Below are positions 8,751-16,934 of a stretch of DNA of 64,000 nucleotides, piece by piece. Each line of letters begins with the position of its first letter. Within the stretch, counting starts at the first letter, position 1. Source of the stretch: Bacillota bacterium (GTDB taxonomy: Bacteria > Bacillota > Clostridia > Oscillospirales > Ruminococcaceae); the NCBI GenBank assembly GCA_023460035.1, contig JAEWRN010000021.1:1-64000 (forward strand), given 5' to 3'. Under the pieces are notes generated by a model. The model was not told the DNA's origin, searched no databases, and worked only from the letters and a program-made list of their open reading frames with translations. The position numbers and the translations under genes were made by a program.

Positions 8751-9074
8751 ATGAAAATGATTACTGCAATTGTCAACAAAGAGGATTCCGGCGCGGTCTC
8801 TTCCGCCCTGACCAAAGCGGGGTTTTCGGTGACACGGCTGTCGACGACCGGCGGTTTTTTGCTGGCGGGCAACGTGACCATGCTGATCGGTACCGAGGAT
8901 GAAAAGGTGGACGAAGCCATTTCAATCATCGCCGAGTTCTCCAAGCAGCGCACCGAGATCGTGCCCTCAACGGCATCGTACGGCATTGGGGTCACCACCG
9001 CGTTTCCGCTGGAGGTTACGGTAGGCGGGGCAACGGTGTTTGTCACGCCGGTAGACCGGTTTGAAAAGCTTTGA
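8751..9074 (+). CDS. darA: cyclic-di-AMP receptor DarA/PstA (YaaQ family)
   Basis: A 107-residue protein of the DUF970 family, PII-like trimers that bind cyclic di-AMP in Firmicutes. The N-terminal MKMITAIVNKEDSGAVSSAL, the STTGGFLLAGNVTMLIGTED core and the C-terminal GGATVFVTPVDRFEKL are characteristic, and the length is that of the family. An AAAGGAGG ribosome site lies ten bases upstream. The stop overlaps the holB start (TGATG), so the two are co-translated. The same darA-holB-ricT order occurs in Bacillus subtilis near its origin. Confidence 0.95.
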   Translation: MKMITAIVNKEDSGAVSSALTKAGFSVTRLSTTGGFLLAGNVTMLIGTEDEKVDEAISIIAEFSKQRTEIVPSTASYGIGVTTAFPLEVTVGGATVFVTPVDRFEKL

Positions 9075-9997
9075 TGCTGCAGCGCTTTCACGGCAATGAG
9101 GCGCTGAAAAGCGACCTTGCCGCCGCGCTGGCGGCCGGGCGGCTGCCGCACAGCATTTTGCTGTGCGGGGCCCCGGGCCTTGGCAAAAACTACGCGGCAC
9201 GGCTGCTTGCGGCCGATTACCTTTACCCGCAGGGCGAGCCGGGGGCCGACACCGTGCTGCTGGGGCAAAACCCCGAATGCATCACGGCCACCCCGCAGGG
9301 TGCCGCCGACATCATCCCGGTCGACCGGGTGCGCGAGGTGCGTGCCGCCGTGCGGTCCACCTCGCTGTCTGCCGAGGGCCGGGTCGCCATTATTCAAGAC
9401 GCACAAAAAATGCAGGCCGCCGCGGCCAACGCGCTGCTCAAAGTTTTGGAGGAGCCGCCCGCGGGGGTCCTGTTTGTGCTGACCGCCGACAGTGAAGCGG
9501 CTATTCTGCCCACCATTCGCTCGCGCTGCGCGGTGTATACCCTCACCCCGCCGCCAATAAAAGAGTGCGAAGAGGTGTTGCGCCAGCGCGGTGTTGGCGC
9601 CGGCGACGCGGCGTTTTTGGCCGCTGCCTATGGCGGCGCACTGGGCTATTGCCTTGCCGCCGCCGGGGACGCACAGCGCATGGAAACGCTGCGCGGCGCG
9701 GCAAGCTTTGTAGCCCTTGGGGCCGCAAACGACCGGTTTGGCCTGTTGGCCGAAGCCACCAGAATTGAGGGTAAAACAAAACGAGACGAGGCCGAGTGTT
9801 TTTTAGCCGACCTTGCACAATTATATGCCGCGGCGCTGGATGGCCGCGCGGTACCCGGCCTGCCCGCATTGTCGCGGCAGGATGCGGCCCGCGCTTTGCC
9901 CGCGGTGTTTGAGGCGCAGCGGCGGCTGCGCGGTGGCAGCGCAAAGCTGGTCAGCACCTTGCTGGCCCTGCGCATTGCCCCGCCCGCCGATGCCTGA
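9074..9997 (+). CDS. holB: DNA polymerase III delta-prime subunit
   Basis: A 307-residue AAA+ clamp-loader subunit. It has the P-loop CGAPGLGKNYAARLLA near residues 32-47, a Walker B region VAIIQDAQKMQ, the sensor-like NALLKVLEEPP and the arginine motif PTIRSRC. The zinc-module cysteines of DnaX are absent, as in many Gram-positive delta-prime proteins. It acts in loading the sliding clamp at the replication fork. Start: ATG overlapping the darA stop; a TTG one codon earlier is less likely. Proximity to the DnaA-box-like spacer and darA gives a replication-linked neighbourhood. Confidence 0.92.
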   Translation: MLQRFHGNEALKSDLAAALAAGRLPHSILLCGAPGLGKNYAARLLAADYLYPQGEPGADTVLLGQNPECITATPQGAADIIPVDRVREVRAAVRSTSLSAEGRVAIIQDAQKMQAAAANALLKVLEEPPAGVLFVLTADSEAAILPTIRSRCAVYTLTPPPIKECEEVLRQRGVGAGDAAFLAAAYGGALGYCLAAAGDAQRMETLRGAASFVALGAANDRFGLLAEATRIEGKTKRDEAECFLADLAQLYAAALDGRAVPGLPALSRQDAARALPAVFEAQRRLRGGSAKLVSTLLALRIAPPADA

Positions 9998-10094
9998 CGC
10001 AGCCACCCCTTACTCCCTTTTGAAGCGCTGCCCGAATTTCGCCGCAGGGCAGCGGCACTAAAAACCCACCGCAGCGGCAGCGGCAGGATAGTCT

Positions 10095-11159
10095 ATGGCA
10101 AATGTAATTGGCGTCCGGTTTAAGGCCGGAGGCAAGGTGTACTATTTTGACCCCGGTGGGCTGGACATCCAAAAGGATGACTACGTAATTGTCGAAACCT
10201 CCCGCGGCACCGAGTGCGGCGAGGTGTCGCAGGGCCCGCACGAGGTGCCGGAAAGCAATATCGTCAAACCGCTCAAAGAGGTCACGCGGCCGGCGGACGA
10301 CGCCGACATCCGGCGCATGAAGCAAAACCGCGAGGACGAAAGCAAAGCGTTTGACGTGTGCGAAGAGCGCATTGCAAAGCACGGGCTGGACATGAAGCTG
10401 ATCGACGTGGAATACACGTTTGACCGCAGCAAAATTTTGTTCTATTTCACCGCCGACGGCCGGGTGGATTTTCGCGACCTCGTGAAAGACCTTGCCGGGG
10501 TGTTTCGCACCCGCATCGAGCTGCGGCAGATCGGCGTGCGCGACGAGAGCAAAATGCTGGGCGGCCTTGGTATCTGCGGGCAGCCGTTTTGCTGCAGCCG
10601 GTTTTTGACCGATTTCCAGCCGGTGTCCATCAAAATGGCAAAGGAGCAGGGCCTGTCGCTGAACCCCACCAAGATCAGCGGTGCCTGCGGGCGGCTGATG
10701 TGCTGCCTTGCTTACGAGCAGCCGGCGTACGAGTTTTTGACCGGCATCACGCCGGGTGTGACCAGCTATGTGCACACGCCGGACGGCGACGGCACGGTGT
10801 GCGAGGTGAATGTGATTTCGGGCAATTTGCGCGTGCGGCTGGACAAGTCGCCCGATTTGCCCAAAACCTACCACCGCGACCAGGTGGCCCTGCTGCGGGC
10901 CGCCAGCAAAAAGGGCAGCCGGCGCAAAGGGGTGGGCGCCGTGCCGCCCCCGCAAAGGGCGGCAGAGCAGCAACCGGCCCCTGCCCCGGCGGCAGCGCCG
11001 GCAGCACCCCCCGCCCCGCCTGTGCCCGAAGCGGCACCGCCCGCACAGCAGCGGGATGCGGCCCCGAAAGAGGAGAGCGGCAACCCAAAACCGTTTAAGC
11101 GGCGCAGGCGTGGCCCACGCCGCGGCAACAAGCCGCAAAACGGCCCCGCACAAGGCTGA
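10095..11159 (+). CDS. ricT: PSP1 domain protein RicT (YaaT)
   Basis: A 354-residue protein. The PSP1 domain covers roughly residues 1-225 and includes C161, C166, C167, C198, C203 and C204 in the blocks GICGQPFCCSRF and GACGRLMCC. In Bacillus, RicT (YaaT) joins RicA and RicF in a complex that carries 4Fe-4S clusters and promotes RNase Y-dependent mRNA processing. The last 100 residues are a low-complexity Ala/Pro tail ending in a basic RRRRGPRRGNK segment, suited to RNA contact (inference). The ribosome site (AGGA) is modest. It follows holB by 97 bases, with a hairpin at about 10028-10055 between them. Confidence 0.9.
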   Translation: MANVIGVRFKAGGKVYYFDPGGLDIQKDDYVIVETSRGTECGEVSQGPHEVPESNIVKPLKEVTRPADDADIRRMKQNREDESKAFDVCEERIAKHGLDMKLIDVEYTFDRSKILFYFTADGRVDFRDLVKDLAGVFRTRIELRQIGVRDESKMLGGLGICGQPFCCSRFLTDFQPVSIKMAKEQGLSLNPTKISGACGRLMCCLAYEQPAYEFLTGITPGVTSYVHTPDGDGTVCEVNVISGNLRVRLDKSPDLPKTYHRDQVALLRAASKKGSRRKGVGAVPPPQRAAEQQPAPAPAAAPAAPPAPPVPEAAPPAQQRDAAPKEESGNPKPFKRRRRGPRRGNKPQNGPAQG

Positions 11160-11188
11160 ACAGGCTGTTTTTGCAACAATTTTAACGC

Positions 11189-11216
11189 TTGATTATTTCA
11201 AGTTTTATGTTAAAAT
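11189..11216 (+). promoter_or_regulatory. promoter of the ferredoxin gene
   Basis: TTGATT at 11189-11194 and TAAAAT at 11211-11216 are spaced by 16 bases, in a short AT-rich gap after ricT and 24 bases before the ferredoxin start. Confidence 0.65.
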
Positions 11217-11239
11217 ATAGGAAACGGAGGTGTTAAAAC

Positions 11240-11410
11240 ATGGCTTATAAAATTTCTGATTCCTGCATCAGCTGCGGTACCTGCGAGAGCGAGTGCCCCG
11301 TTGGCGCAATTTCTCAGGGCGACAGCCAGTACGAGATCGACGAGGCAACCTGCATCAGCTGCGGTTCCTGCGCGGGCGTTTGCCCGGTTGGCGCTATTTC
11401 TGAGGGCTAA
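11240..11410 (+). CDS. 2[4Fe-4S] clostridial-type ferredoxin
   Basis: A 56-residue protein, MAYKISDSCISCGTC at its start, with two complete CxxCxxCxxxCP motifs: C9, C12, C15, C19 and C38, C41, C44, C48. This is the size and pattern of small clostridial ferredoxins that carry electrons from pyruvate:ferredoxin oxidoreductase. ACGGAGG lies upstream of the ATG. It has its own promoter and terminator, so it is transcribed alone. Codon use is strongly biased, which suggests abundant product. Its position directly behind ricT, an iron-sulfur protein gene, may be chance. Confidence 0.95.
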   Translation: MAYKISDSCISCGTCESECPVGAISQGDSQYEIDEATCISCGSCAGVCPVGAISEG

Positions 11411-11429
11411 TTTCGTAGTAACACAAAAA

Positions 11430-11466
11430 GTCAGGGCGGGCGGTTAATGCCTGCCCTGATTTTTAC
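11430..11466 (+). terminator. terminator of the ferredoxin gene
   Basis: TCAGGGCGGGC pairs with GCCTGCCCTGA over a short loop, with one G-T pair, and is followed by six T. Confidence 0.9.
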
Positions 11467-11496
11467 ACAGGGGGCAAAACAAAAGGGGGGCCGGGT

Positions 11497-12225
11497 GTGG
11501 AACTTTGCGACGTGACGCTGGAGCGCCTTGCGGGCGGCACCGGGGTTTTCGTCAGCCCGCGCCACCGGTTTGGCACCGACGCAATGCTGCTGTCGGCCTT
11601 TTGCAATGTGCACCGTGGCTGGCTTGCCTGCGACCTTGGCACTGGCTGCGGCATTGTGCCGCTGCGCTGGCATGACGCCGGCCACCGCGGCCCCTGCTAT
11701 GGGGTAGAGCTGGACGCTGAGGGTGCAGAGCTGCTGGCGCTGGCCGCAAAAGAGGCGGGTGCCGCGCATATTACGGCATTGCAGGGTGACCTGCGCGCCT
11801 TGCCGCCGGTGCTGCCCCGCGGGCAGTTCCACGTGGTCAGCTGCAACCCGCCGTACTTTACCGGCGGGTTTGTGTCGCAAAAGCCCGCGCGCGGCACGGC
11901 GCGGCACGAGCTCACCTGCACCGCCGCCGATGTGTGCGGCGCGGCGGCCCAGCTGCTGCGCGACGGCGGGCGGCTGTGCGTGTGCAACCGGCCCGCCCGC
12001 CTCACCGATTTGATGGTGGCAATGCGGCAGTGCGGCATTGAGCCCAAGCGGCTGCGCTTTGTGCGCCGCAGGCCCGAAACGGTGCCGTGGCTGTTTTTGC
12101 TGGACGGCCGCAAGGCCGCAAGCCCGGGGCTTGCCCTGTTGCCCGACCTGTATATGGAACAAGCAGACGGCAGCCCGTCGGCCGAGCTGCTGCAAATTTA
12201 TCAACAAGGAGGGGGTGCGACGTGA
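11497..12225 (+). CDS. trmN6: tRNA1(Val) adenine-37 N6-methyltransferase family (YabB/TrmN6)
   Basis: A 242-residue class I SAM-dependent methyltransferase. Motif I is CDLGTGCGIVPL near residues 45-56, and the catalytic NPPYF motif of N6-adenine methyltransferases is at 117-121. The RFGTDAMLLSAF segment is typical of the TrmN6/YabB family. It most likely methylates A37 of a tRNA, by family. The start is GTG at 11497 behind AAAGGGGGG. Its stop overlaps the rsmI start (GTGA), and the pair occurs in the same order in Bacillus (yabB, yabC). Confidence 0.9.
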   Translation: MELCDVTLERLAGGTGVFVSPRHRFGTDAMLLSAFCNVHRGWLACDLGTGCGIVPLRWHDAGHRGPCYGVELDAEGAELLALAAKEAGAAHITALQGDLRALPPVLPRGQFHVVSCNPPYFTGGFVSQKPARGTARHELTCTAADVCGAAAQLLRDGGRLCVCNRPARLTDLMVAMRQCGIEPKRLRFVRRRPETVPWLFLLDGRKAASPGLALLPDLYMEQADGSPSAELLQIYQQGGGAT

Positions 12226-13058
12226 GCGGTACCCTGTATATCGTCGGCACCCCGATCGGCAATTTAAGCGATTGGTCGCCGCGTGCGGCGCAAATTTTTG
12301 CAGATGCCGATTTTATCGCGGCCGAGGACACGCGTGTCACGTTAAAGCTGCTCAACCACCTCGGTATCAAAAAGCCGCTGGTCAGCTATTACGAGCACAA
12401 TTTAAAAGAGCGCGGCGAGGCCATTTTGCGCCGTATCCGCGCCGGCGAAACCTGTGCGCTGTGCAGCGATGCCGGCATGCCCGCCATCAGCGACCCGGGC
12501 GAGGTGATTGTCACGCAGGCGCTGGAAGAGGGCATCTGTGTCGTGCCCATCCCGGGGCCCAGCGCAGTCGTCACCGCACTGGCGGTGTCCGGCCAGCCGA
12601 CCGGCCGGTTTTGCTTTGAGGGCTTTTTGCCGATGAACCGCCGCCAGCGCAAAGAGCGCTTGCAGGAGACCTGTGGCGAACAGCGCACGCTGGTGTTTTA
12701 CGAGGCACCGCACAAGCTGACCACCACCCTTGCCGACCTGTTGGGCAGTTATGGCGACCGCAGCGTGACAATTTGCCGCGAGTTGACCAAGCTGCATGAA
12801 GAGATACAAAAGACCACCCTTGCAAAGGCATTGGCACAGTACAACGACGTACCCCCGCGCGGGGAATTTGTACTGGTCGTCGCCGGGGCGCCCGCCCCGG
12901 TGCGGCAAGCTTGGACCGAGGCGCGCGCCGTGGCACTGGCAGAGGAGCTGGTTGCCGACGGGCAGCCCGCCAGCGCGGCCTGCAAGCAGGCCGCCGCAGA
13001 GAGCGGCATCGCCAAAAGTGTGATCTACCGCGCCCTTACGGCCCAAAAGGAGGAGTAA
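12222..13058 (+). CDS. rsmI: 16S rRNA 2'-O-ribose C1402 methyltransferase
   Basis: A 278-residue tetrapyrrole-methylase-fold protein. Conserved blocks are GTPIGNLSDWSPRA at the N terminus, AAEDTRVTLKLL, SDAGMPAISDPG and PGPSAVVTALAVSG, all diagnostic for RsmI, which methylates the ribose of C1402 in 16S rRNA. The start is GTG at 12222, overlapping the end of trmN6 by four bases and preceded by AAGGAGGGGG. The frame is open further upstream only because it runs through trmN6. The phosphodiesterase gene follows after two bases. Confidence 0.94.
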   Translation: MSGTLYIVGTPIGNLSDWSPRAAQIFADADFIAAEDTRVTLKLLNHLGIKKPLVSYYEHNLKERGEAILRRIRAGETCALCSDAGMPAISDPGEVIVTQALEEGICVVPIPGPSAVVTALAVSGQPTGRFCFEGFLPMNRRQRKERLQETCGEQRTLVFYEAPHKLTTTLADLLGSYGDRSVTICRELTKLHEEIQKTTLAKALAQYNDVPPRGEFVLVVAGAPAPVRQAWTEARAVALAEELVADGQPASAACKQAAAESGIAKSVIYRALTAQKEE

Positions 13059-13060
13059 CG

Positions 13061-13555
13061 GTGGATAAACCCACCAAGATCATTATTGTTTCAGATTCGC
13101 ACGGCGACCGCGGTGCGCTGGCAGCAGTGCTGGCAGCCGAACAGGACGCCGACGCGCTGATTTTTTTGGGGGACGGTCTTTCAGACCTTGCCGCGGTGCG
13201 CGCAAGCTGCCGCTGCCCCATGGTGTACGAAGTGCGTGGCAACTGCGACTACGACAAAAGTGTGCCGCCGGAGCGTCTGGTGGCATTTGATGACCTGCTG
13301 CTGTTCTTTACTCACGGCCACGGGTACGAGGTAAAAGCGACGCTGGGCCCCCTGCTGCGGGCGGCAAAGCAGCGTGAGGCAGATATTGTATTGTTTGGCC
13401 ACACCCACACCCCGCACCTGGAGCAGGTAGAGGGTATTTGGGTGTTCAACCCCGGCTCGGTCAGCATCCCGCGCACAGGCCGGCCGAGCTACGGCATCCT
13501 GACCATTACAAACGGGGTGCCGCAGTTTGTCCACCGGGAGGTAACAGGACGATGA
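13061..13555 (+). CDS. YfcE/MJ0936-type metallophosphoesterase
   Basis: A 164-residue calcineurin-like phosphoesterase with all metal motifs: SDSHGD at the N terminus, LGDGLSD, RGNCD, THGH and GHTHTP near the C terminus. Members hydrolyse artificial phosphodiesters; the natural substrate is unknown. The start is GTG at 13061 behind AAAGGAGGAG, and the earlier open frame belongs to rsmI. The stop overlaps the birA start by three bases (ATGA), so rsmI, this gene and birA are translationally linked. Confidence 0.9.
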   Translation: MDKPTKIIIVSDSHGDRGALAAVLAAEQDADALIFLGDGLSDLAAVRASCRCPMVYEVRGNCDYDKSVPPERLVAFDDLLLFFTHGHGYEVKATLGPLLRAAKQREADIVLFGHTHTPHLEQVEGIWVFNPGSVSIPRTGRPSYGILTITNGVPQFVHREVTGR

Positions 13556-14271
13556 AATTTGCACTGCAGCGAATCGACAGCACCGACTCGACCAACAGCT
13601 GGCTGCGCCGCGCGGCGGGCAGCCTTGCCGACGGCACGGCGGTGTACACCGACAACCAGACTGCCGGGCGTGGGCGCGGCGGCAAGGTGTGGGAAAACCA
13701 GCCCGGGCAGGCACTGTATTACAGTGTGCTGCTGCGCCGCCCGCTGGCAGACCCCGCGGCCCTGCCGCTGGCGGTGTCGCTGGCGGCGTCCGACGCGGTA
13801 CAAACGCTGTGCGGGCGGGTGCCGGGCATTAAGTGGCCCAACGATTTGCTGCTGTTTGGCAAAAAAATCTGTGGTATCCTGTGCGAAAGCGTGCAGGGCG
13901 ACGGCGAAGCCTGCTATATTGCGGGCATTGGGCTGAACCTTGTGCAGCCGGCCAGTTTTTTTGAGCAGGGTGGCCTGCCCCACGGCGGTTCTATTTTTTC
14001 GCTGACCGGGGTGGATTGCACGGTGGACGTTGCGGCGCAGGCGCTGACAAATGCGCTGCAAAAACGGCTTGACGTGTTTGCGGGCGGCGGGTTTGCGTCG
14101 ATTGCGCAACAGTACCGCACCGCCTGCATCAACCTTGGCCGCCGGGTGTTCACCGACCAGATAGAGGGCATTGCAGAGCAGATTGACGATGCCGGGCGGC
14201 TGGTGGTGCGCACGGCCAGCCGCGAAGTGGCGGTGTTCACCGGTGAAGTGACGGTGCGCGGCATTTACTGA
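13552..14271 (+). CDS. birA: biotin--[acetyl-CoA-carboxylase] ligase, catalytic domain only
   Basis: A 239-residue biotin protein ligase. It shows the DSTDSTNSWL start of the catalytic domain, the biotinyl-AMP loop TAGRGRGGKVWEN, and the KWPNDLL motif with the active lysine. The C-terminal SH3-like domain follows. The N-terminal helix-turn-helix of bifunctional BirA is missing, so it should attach biotin but not act as the biotin repressor. ATG overlaps the previous stop; GGGAGG lies upstream. It is the last gene of the plus-strand run trmN6-rsmI-phosphodiesterase-birA. Confidence 0.93.
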   Translation: MKFALQRIDSTDSTNSWLRRAAGSLADGTAVYTDNQTAGRGRGGKVWENQPGQALYYSVLLRRPLADPAALPLAVSLAASDAVQTLCGRVPGIKWPNDLLLFGKKICGILCESVQGDGEACYIAGIGLNLVQPASFFEQGGLPHGGSIFSLTGVDCTVDVAAQALTNALQKRLDVFAGGGFASIAQQYRTACINLGRRVFTDQIEGIAEQIDDAGRLVVRTASREVAVFTGEVTVRGIY

Positions 14272-14295
14272 GCCTTTTTAAAACGAAAAAAATTC

Positions 14296-14345
14296 AAAGC
14301 CGCCGTGCGCGGGGCAGTTGCCCTGTGCACGGCGGCTTTTTGTGT
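14296..14345 (+). terminator. terminator after birA
   Basis: Thirteen-base arms AAAGCCGCCGTGC and GCACGGCGGCTTT enclose a GC-rich loop that can pair further, followed by T-rich sequence. The rest of the gap up to 14532 shows no gene. Confidence 0.88.
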
Positions 14346-14532
14346 TTTGTTCCCATAAATTATCCAATAAGTATAAAATGGAATAGTAATACACAATTTG
14401 TGCGAAAATATGTTTTTTGGCTGGCCACAGGGCAATTTGTGCCCTGTAAGGGGGTCATGGCCGGGTAAAACCGCCGCGAATCGCCTGTTTGCGGGCACCA
14501 TACCCCGCCGGCAAAAACCCTTTTACAGGGGT

Positions 14533-14577
14533 AAAAAAACACGGCAGCGGGCAAGAAAACCTGCCAAGCTGCCGTGC
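14533..14577 (-). terminator. terminator of the minus-strand GNAT gene
   Basis: On the minus strand, CACGGCAGC and GCTGCCGTG form a stem with a second inner pairing (TGGCAGG with CCTGC-type bases), followed by seven T. It lies 25 bases beyond the GNAT stop. Confidence 0.8.
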
Positions 14578-14602
14578 AAAGCAATCATGTGAATAAAAAA
14601 GG

Positions 14603-15055
14603 TCAAACAGCGGTGCTGTTCTGTGCCGGTTCAATGGATTTTGTGAAGTTGTGCTGGCTGCGCACAAAGCCGTGCCGCTCTAAAAAAGACTGGCTTTTTA
14701 AGTTGACCCGCTGGCAAAAGGCCTGCAGTTCGCCGCAGCCGATGGACTGTGCCTGCCGTGACAGCGACAGCAGCATGCCGGTGCCAATGCCGTGGCCGCG
14801 CAGGGCCTCGCGCACATAAAACTCGTTGAACACCGCGGCCAGCGCGCAGTGCGACAGCAGCAGTGAGAGCTGCATGTCGGCATACCCAACAATCTGTTCG
14901 TCCTCAATTGCCACTACCAGACGGCGGTGGGCGTCCTTTGCGGCGGCGCGAAACACCGCCTCAAACACGTCGCGCGGCAATACGCGGGCCGCCTGCTCGC
15001 AGCACAAATCGTACAAGCCGTCAAGGTCCTCTTCTTTTGCACTTCGCACAAACAC
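14603..15055 (-). CDS. GNAT family N-acetyltransferase
   Basis: A 150-residue acetyltransferase with the acetyl-CoA loop R-G-H-G-I-G-T-G (about residues 89-96). The hydrophobic strand FNEFYVRE precedes it and a C-terminal SFLERHGFVRSQHNF segment follows, as in typical N-acetyltransferases. The substrate cannot be inferred. The start is GTG at 15055 behind AAAGGGGGG. It follows the DUF4015 gene with 42 bases between them, so it may be co-transcribed with it. Confidence 0.8.
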   Translation of the reverse strand: MFVRSAKEEDLDGLYDLCCEQAARVLPRDVFEAVFRAAAKDAHRRLVVAIEDEQIVGYADMQLSLLLSHCALAAVFNEFYVREALRGHGIGTGMLLSLSRQAQSIGCGELQAFCQRVNLKSQSFLERHGFVRSQHNFTKSIEPAQNSTAV

Positions 15056-15097
15056 CGTTAAGCCCCCCTTTTGCCGGTCGTAGGCAAGTAAGCCCGC

Positions 15098-16261
15098 CTA
15101 GGGAATGACAAAATAGCTGGTAAACCCGGCCTGCTTTGCGGCGTCGTTGACGACTGCCAGCGCTTCGGCCGTGCTGCCGGAAACACCGCGCACGCCAAAG
15201 CCGGTTGCCCCGCCGCTGACAAACGGCGAAAGCAGCCCCGCAAGGCCGGTGCTGTCCGACAGTGCCGCGTCGTCCAGCCGCACGAACACGCGCTGTAAGC
15301 CAAAGGTCGCGGGCGACGCCCCGTAGCTGTCTGCCAGTTCCCCGCGCACTGCGGCGGCGGGGAATTCAAACCACACGCTCACCCCGTCGATGCTTTGGTA
15401 CTGCTGGCCCAGCTGTGCCAGCAGCTGCTCTTTGGTGCCCGCCATTGCGCCGTAGGTCGCAAGGTTGAGCCCGGTGCCCTCGGGGAATTGCAGGTTTTGC
15501 AGCAGCACCGTGTCAAAACCAAGGCCCTTTACTTCGCCAATCAAATCGGTGATATACTGCTGTGCCACCGGGGAGTTGGGGTTCAGCCACGCCTTGCCGC
15601 CCAGCTCTTTCGAGGTGTCCAGCCAGGTGATGTCCTGGTTGTTGTATTTGACGGCCGTCGTGCGGTCGACAAACGGCACAATGCTGTCTTTAAAGGCGCA
15701 CAGCCCGGCCACCGGGGTCACCCCCGCGTCGCGAAACGCAGTGGCGATGGCCGCCGCGTCAATGGTGGTGGCCGCAATGGATTTTTGGGCCAGCGGCAGC
15801 GCCGAACTGTAATACAGGTAACCGCGGTCGTCTTTCAGCGGCAGCACGGCAAAGGTGATGCCCTGGCTTTTCAGCTGTGCCGCCAGCGCGGTGGCCTTTT
15901 CGGGCGTATCCGCTTCGTTTAAGGTGACCATGGCCCAGCCGCCCATGCCGTTTGCGGCGGGGGTTGCCTCCGGTTGCGGTGCCGTGGTGGCGGCAGGCTG
16001 CGCCGCAGAGGATGCCGCCGGCGCACTGCTTGCCGCGGGGGCTGCCTGTGAGGAGGAGACGGTGCCGCCGTTTTTATACCGGTACCACAGGCCGGAAGCG
16101 AGGTCCAGCCCCGGTTTTGCGACAAACCAGCCCACCCCAAACACAGCACCCAAGATCACGACCCAAAGTGTAATGCGACGGGCCAGATTTTTTTTTGCGC
16201 CAGAACCGGAAAAACTCCGCCGGTAGCGCTTAATTTTGACAGGTCTGCTTTTTTTCAACAC
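15098..16261 (-). CDS. membrane-anchored DUF4015 putative glycoside hydrolase
   Basis: 387 residues. A basic N terminus precedes one membrane helix (ITLWVVILGAVFGVGWFVA, about 30-48). An Ala/Ser/Pro-rich linker runs to about residue 105, and an extracellular domain covers 110-387. The block from AGLCAFKDS through WLDTSKELGGKAWLNPNSP to GFDTVLLQNLQFP matches the DUF4015 barrel, which is related to glycoside hydrolases. The usual acidic residue at the end of that strand (YVRFP-type block with D before) is replaced by LLQNLQFP, so catalysis is uncertain. A role in cell-surface polysaccharide handling is inference. The start is GTG 16261 or TTG 16258 behind GAGGAGG. A terminator lies between it and rnfA. 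Confidence 0.7.
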   Translation of the reverse strand: MLKKSRPVKIKRYRRSFSGSGAKKNLARRITLWVVILGAVFGVGWFVAKPGLDLASGLWYRYKNGGTVSSSQAAPAASSAPAASSAAQPAATTAPQPEATPAANGMGGWAMVTLNEADTPEKATALAAQLKSQGITFAVLPLKDDRGYLYYSSALPLAQKSIAATTIDAAAIATAFRDAGVTPVAGLCAFKDSIVPFVDRTTAVKYNNQDITWLDTSKELGGKAWLNPNSPVAQQYITDLIGEVKGLGFDTVLLQNLQFPEGTGLNLATYGAMAGTKEQLLAQLGQQYQSIDGVSVWFEFPAAAVRGELADSYGASPATFGLQRVFVRLDDAALSDSTGLAGLLSPFVSGGATGFGVRGVSGSTAEALAVVNDAAKQAGFTSYFVIP

Positions 16262-16300
16262 AAGGCCTCCTCAAAAAATGGGCAAGATACAAAGTAGAGC

Positions 16301-16321
16301 AAAAAACGGCGTTTGCCGTTT
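16301..16321 (-). terminator. terminator after rnfA
   Basis: On the minus strand AAACGGC and GCCGTTT form a stem with a four-base loop followed by TTT. The stem includes the rnfA stop codon, which separates rnfA from the DUF4015 gene. Confidence 0.65.
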
Positions 16322-16934
16322 AGATGGCGGGCGTGTGCCCGGAAAACCCATAAATAGCAAGCGCCAGAATACCGACGTAAATTAGTGTGATCGGCAGCCC
16401 GCGAAAGGTGGCGGGCAGGCTGCGGCTTTGGATTTTGCGCTGCCCCTCGTTGACCAGAACGACCGCCAGCACATAGCCCAGCGCGCTGCCCAGCGAAAAG
16501 CCCAGCGATTGCACCAGCGTGTACCCGCCGGTAGAGGTCAGCAGCAGCGTGCCCAAAATGCTGCAGTTAAAGGTGGCCATGGGCAGCAGCGTGACATAGT
16601 CTTTTGCCAGTGCCCGCTTTTTGGGCAGCACCAGCACCAGCAGTACGATAAAAAAGGCAATGGCGCTGCACAACACCAGCACCAGCGGCAGAAAAGCCGC
16701 TTTGTACGGCAGAGTAAGGGCCATCAGCGCGCGGCCCGCAAAAAAGCTCAGCAGGCTGCTAATCAGCTGCACGGCGGTCAGCAGCGCCCCAAATTTAAAC
16801 AGCTCTACCGAGCCGTCGTCCACAATTTTAACCAGCCGCGACACACCCAGTGCGCGGGTAAAAATGGCGTTCTGCGCCGCAACGGCGACAATGGCATAAA
16901 AGAAAAACGTGAGAATCGGTTCTAATATTGTCAT
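16320..16934 (-). CDS. rnfA: Rnf electron transport complex subunit A
   Basis: A 204-residue protein with six membrane helices, the size of RnfA/NqrE. The first helix contains the family phrase VAVAAQNAIFTRALGVSR, related to the NNFVLSRFLG-type motif of RnfA, and helix four shows LLPMATFNCSILGTLLL with the conserved N-C pair. RnfA and RnfE form the inverted membrane pair that carries a 2Fe-2S cluster in Rnf complexes (family knowledge). It overlaps rnfE by four bases. The order on the minus strand is rnfD-rnfE-rnfA. RnfB, which normally follows RnfA, is absent; a terminator comes next. Confidence 0.9.
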   Translation of the reverse strand: MTILEPILTFFFYAIVAVAAQNAIFTRALGVSRLVKIVDDGSVELFKFGALLTAVQLISSLLSFFAGRALMALTLPYKAAFLPLVLVLCSAIAFFIVLLVLVLPKKRALAKDYVTLLPMATFNCSILGTLLLTSTGGYTLVQSLGFSLGSALGYVLAVVLVNEGQRKIQSRSLPATFRGLPITLIYVGILALAIYGFSGHTPAI

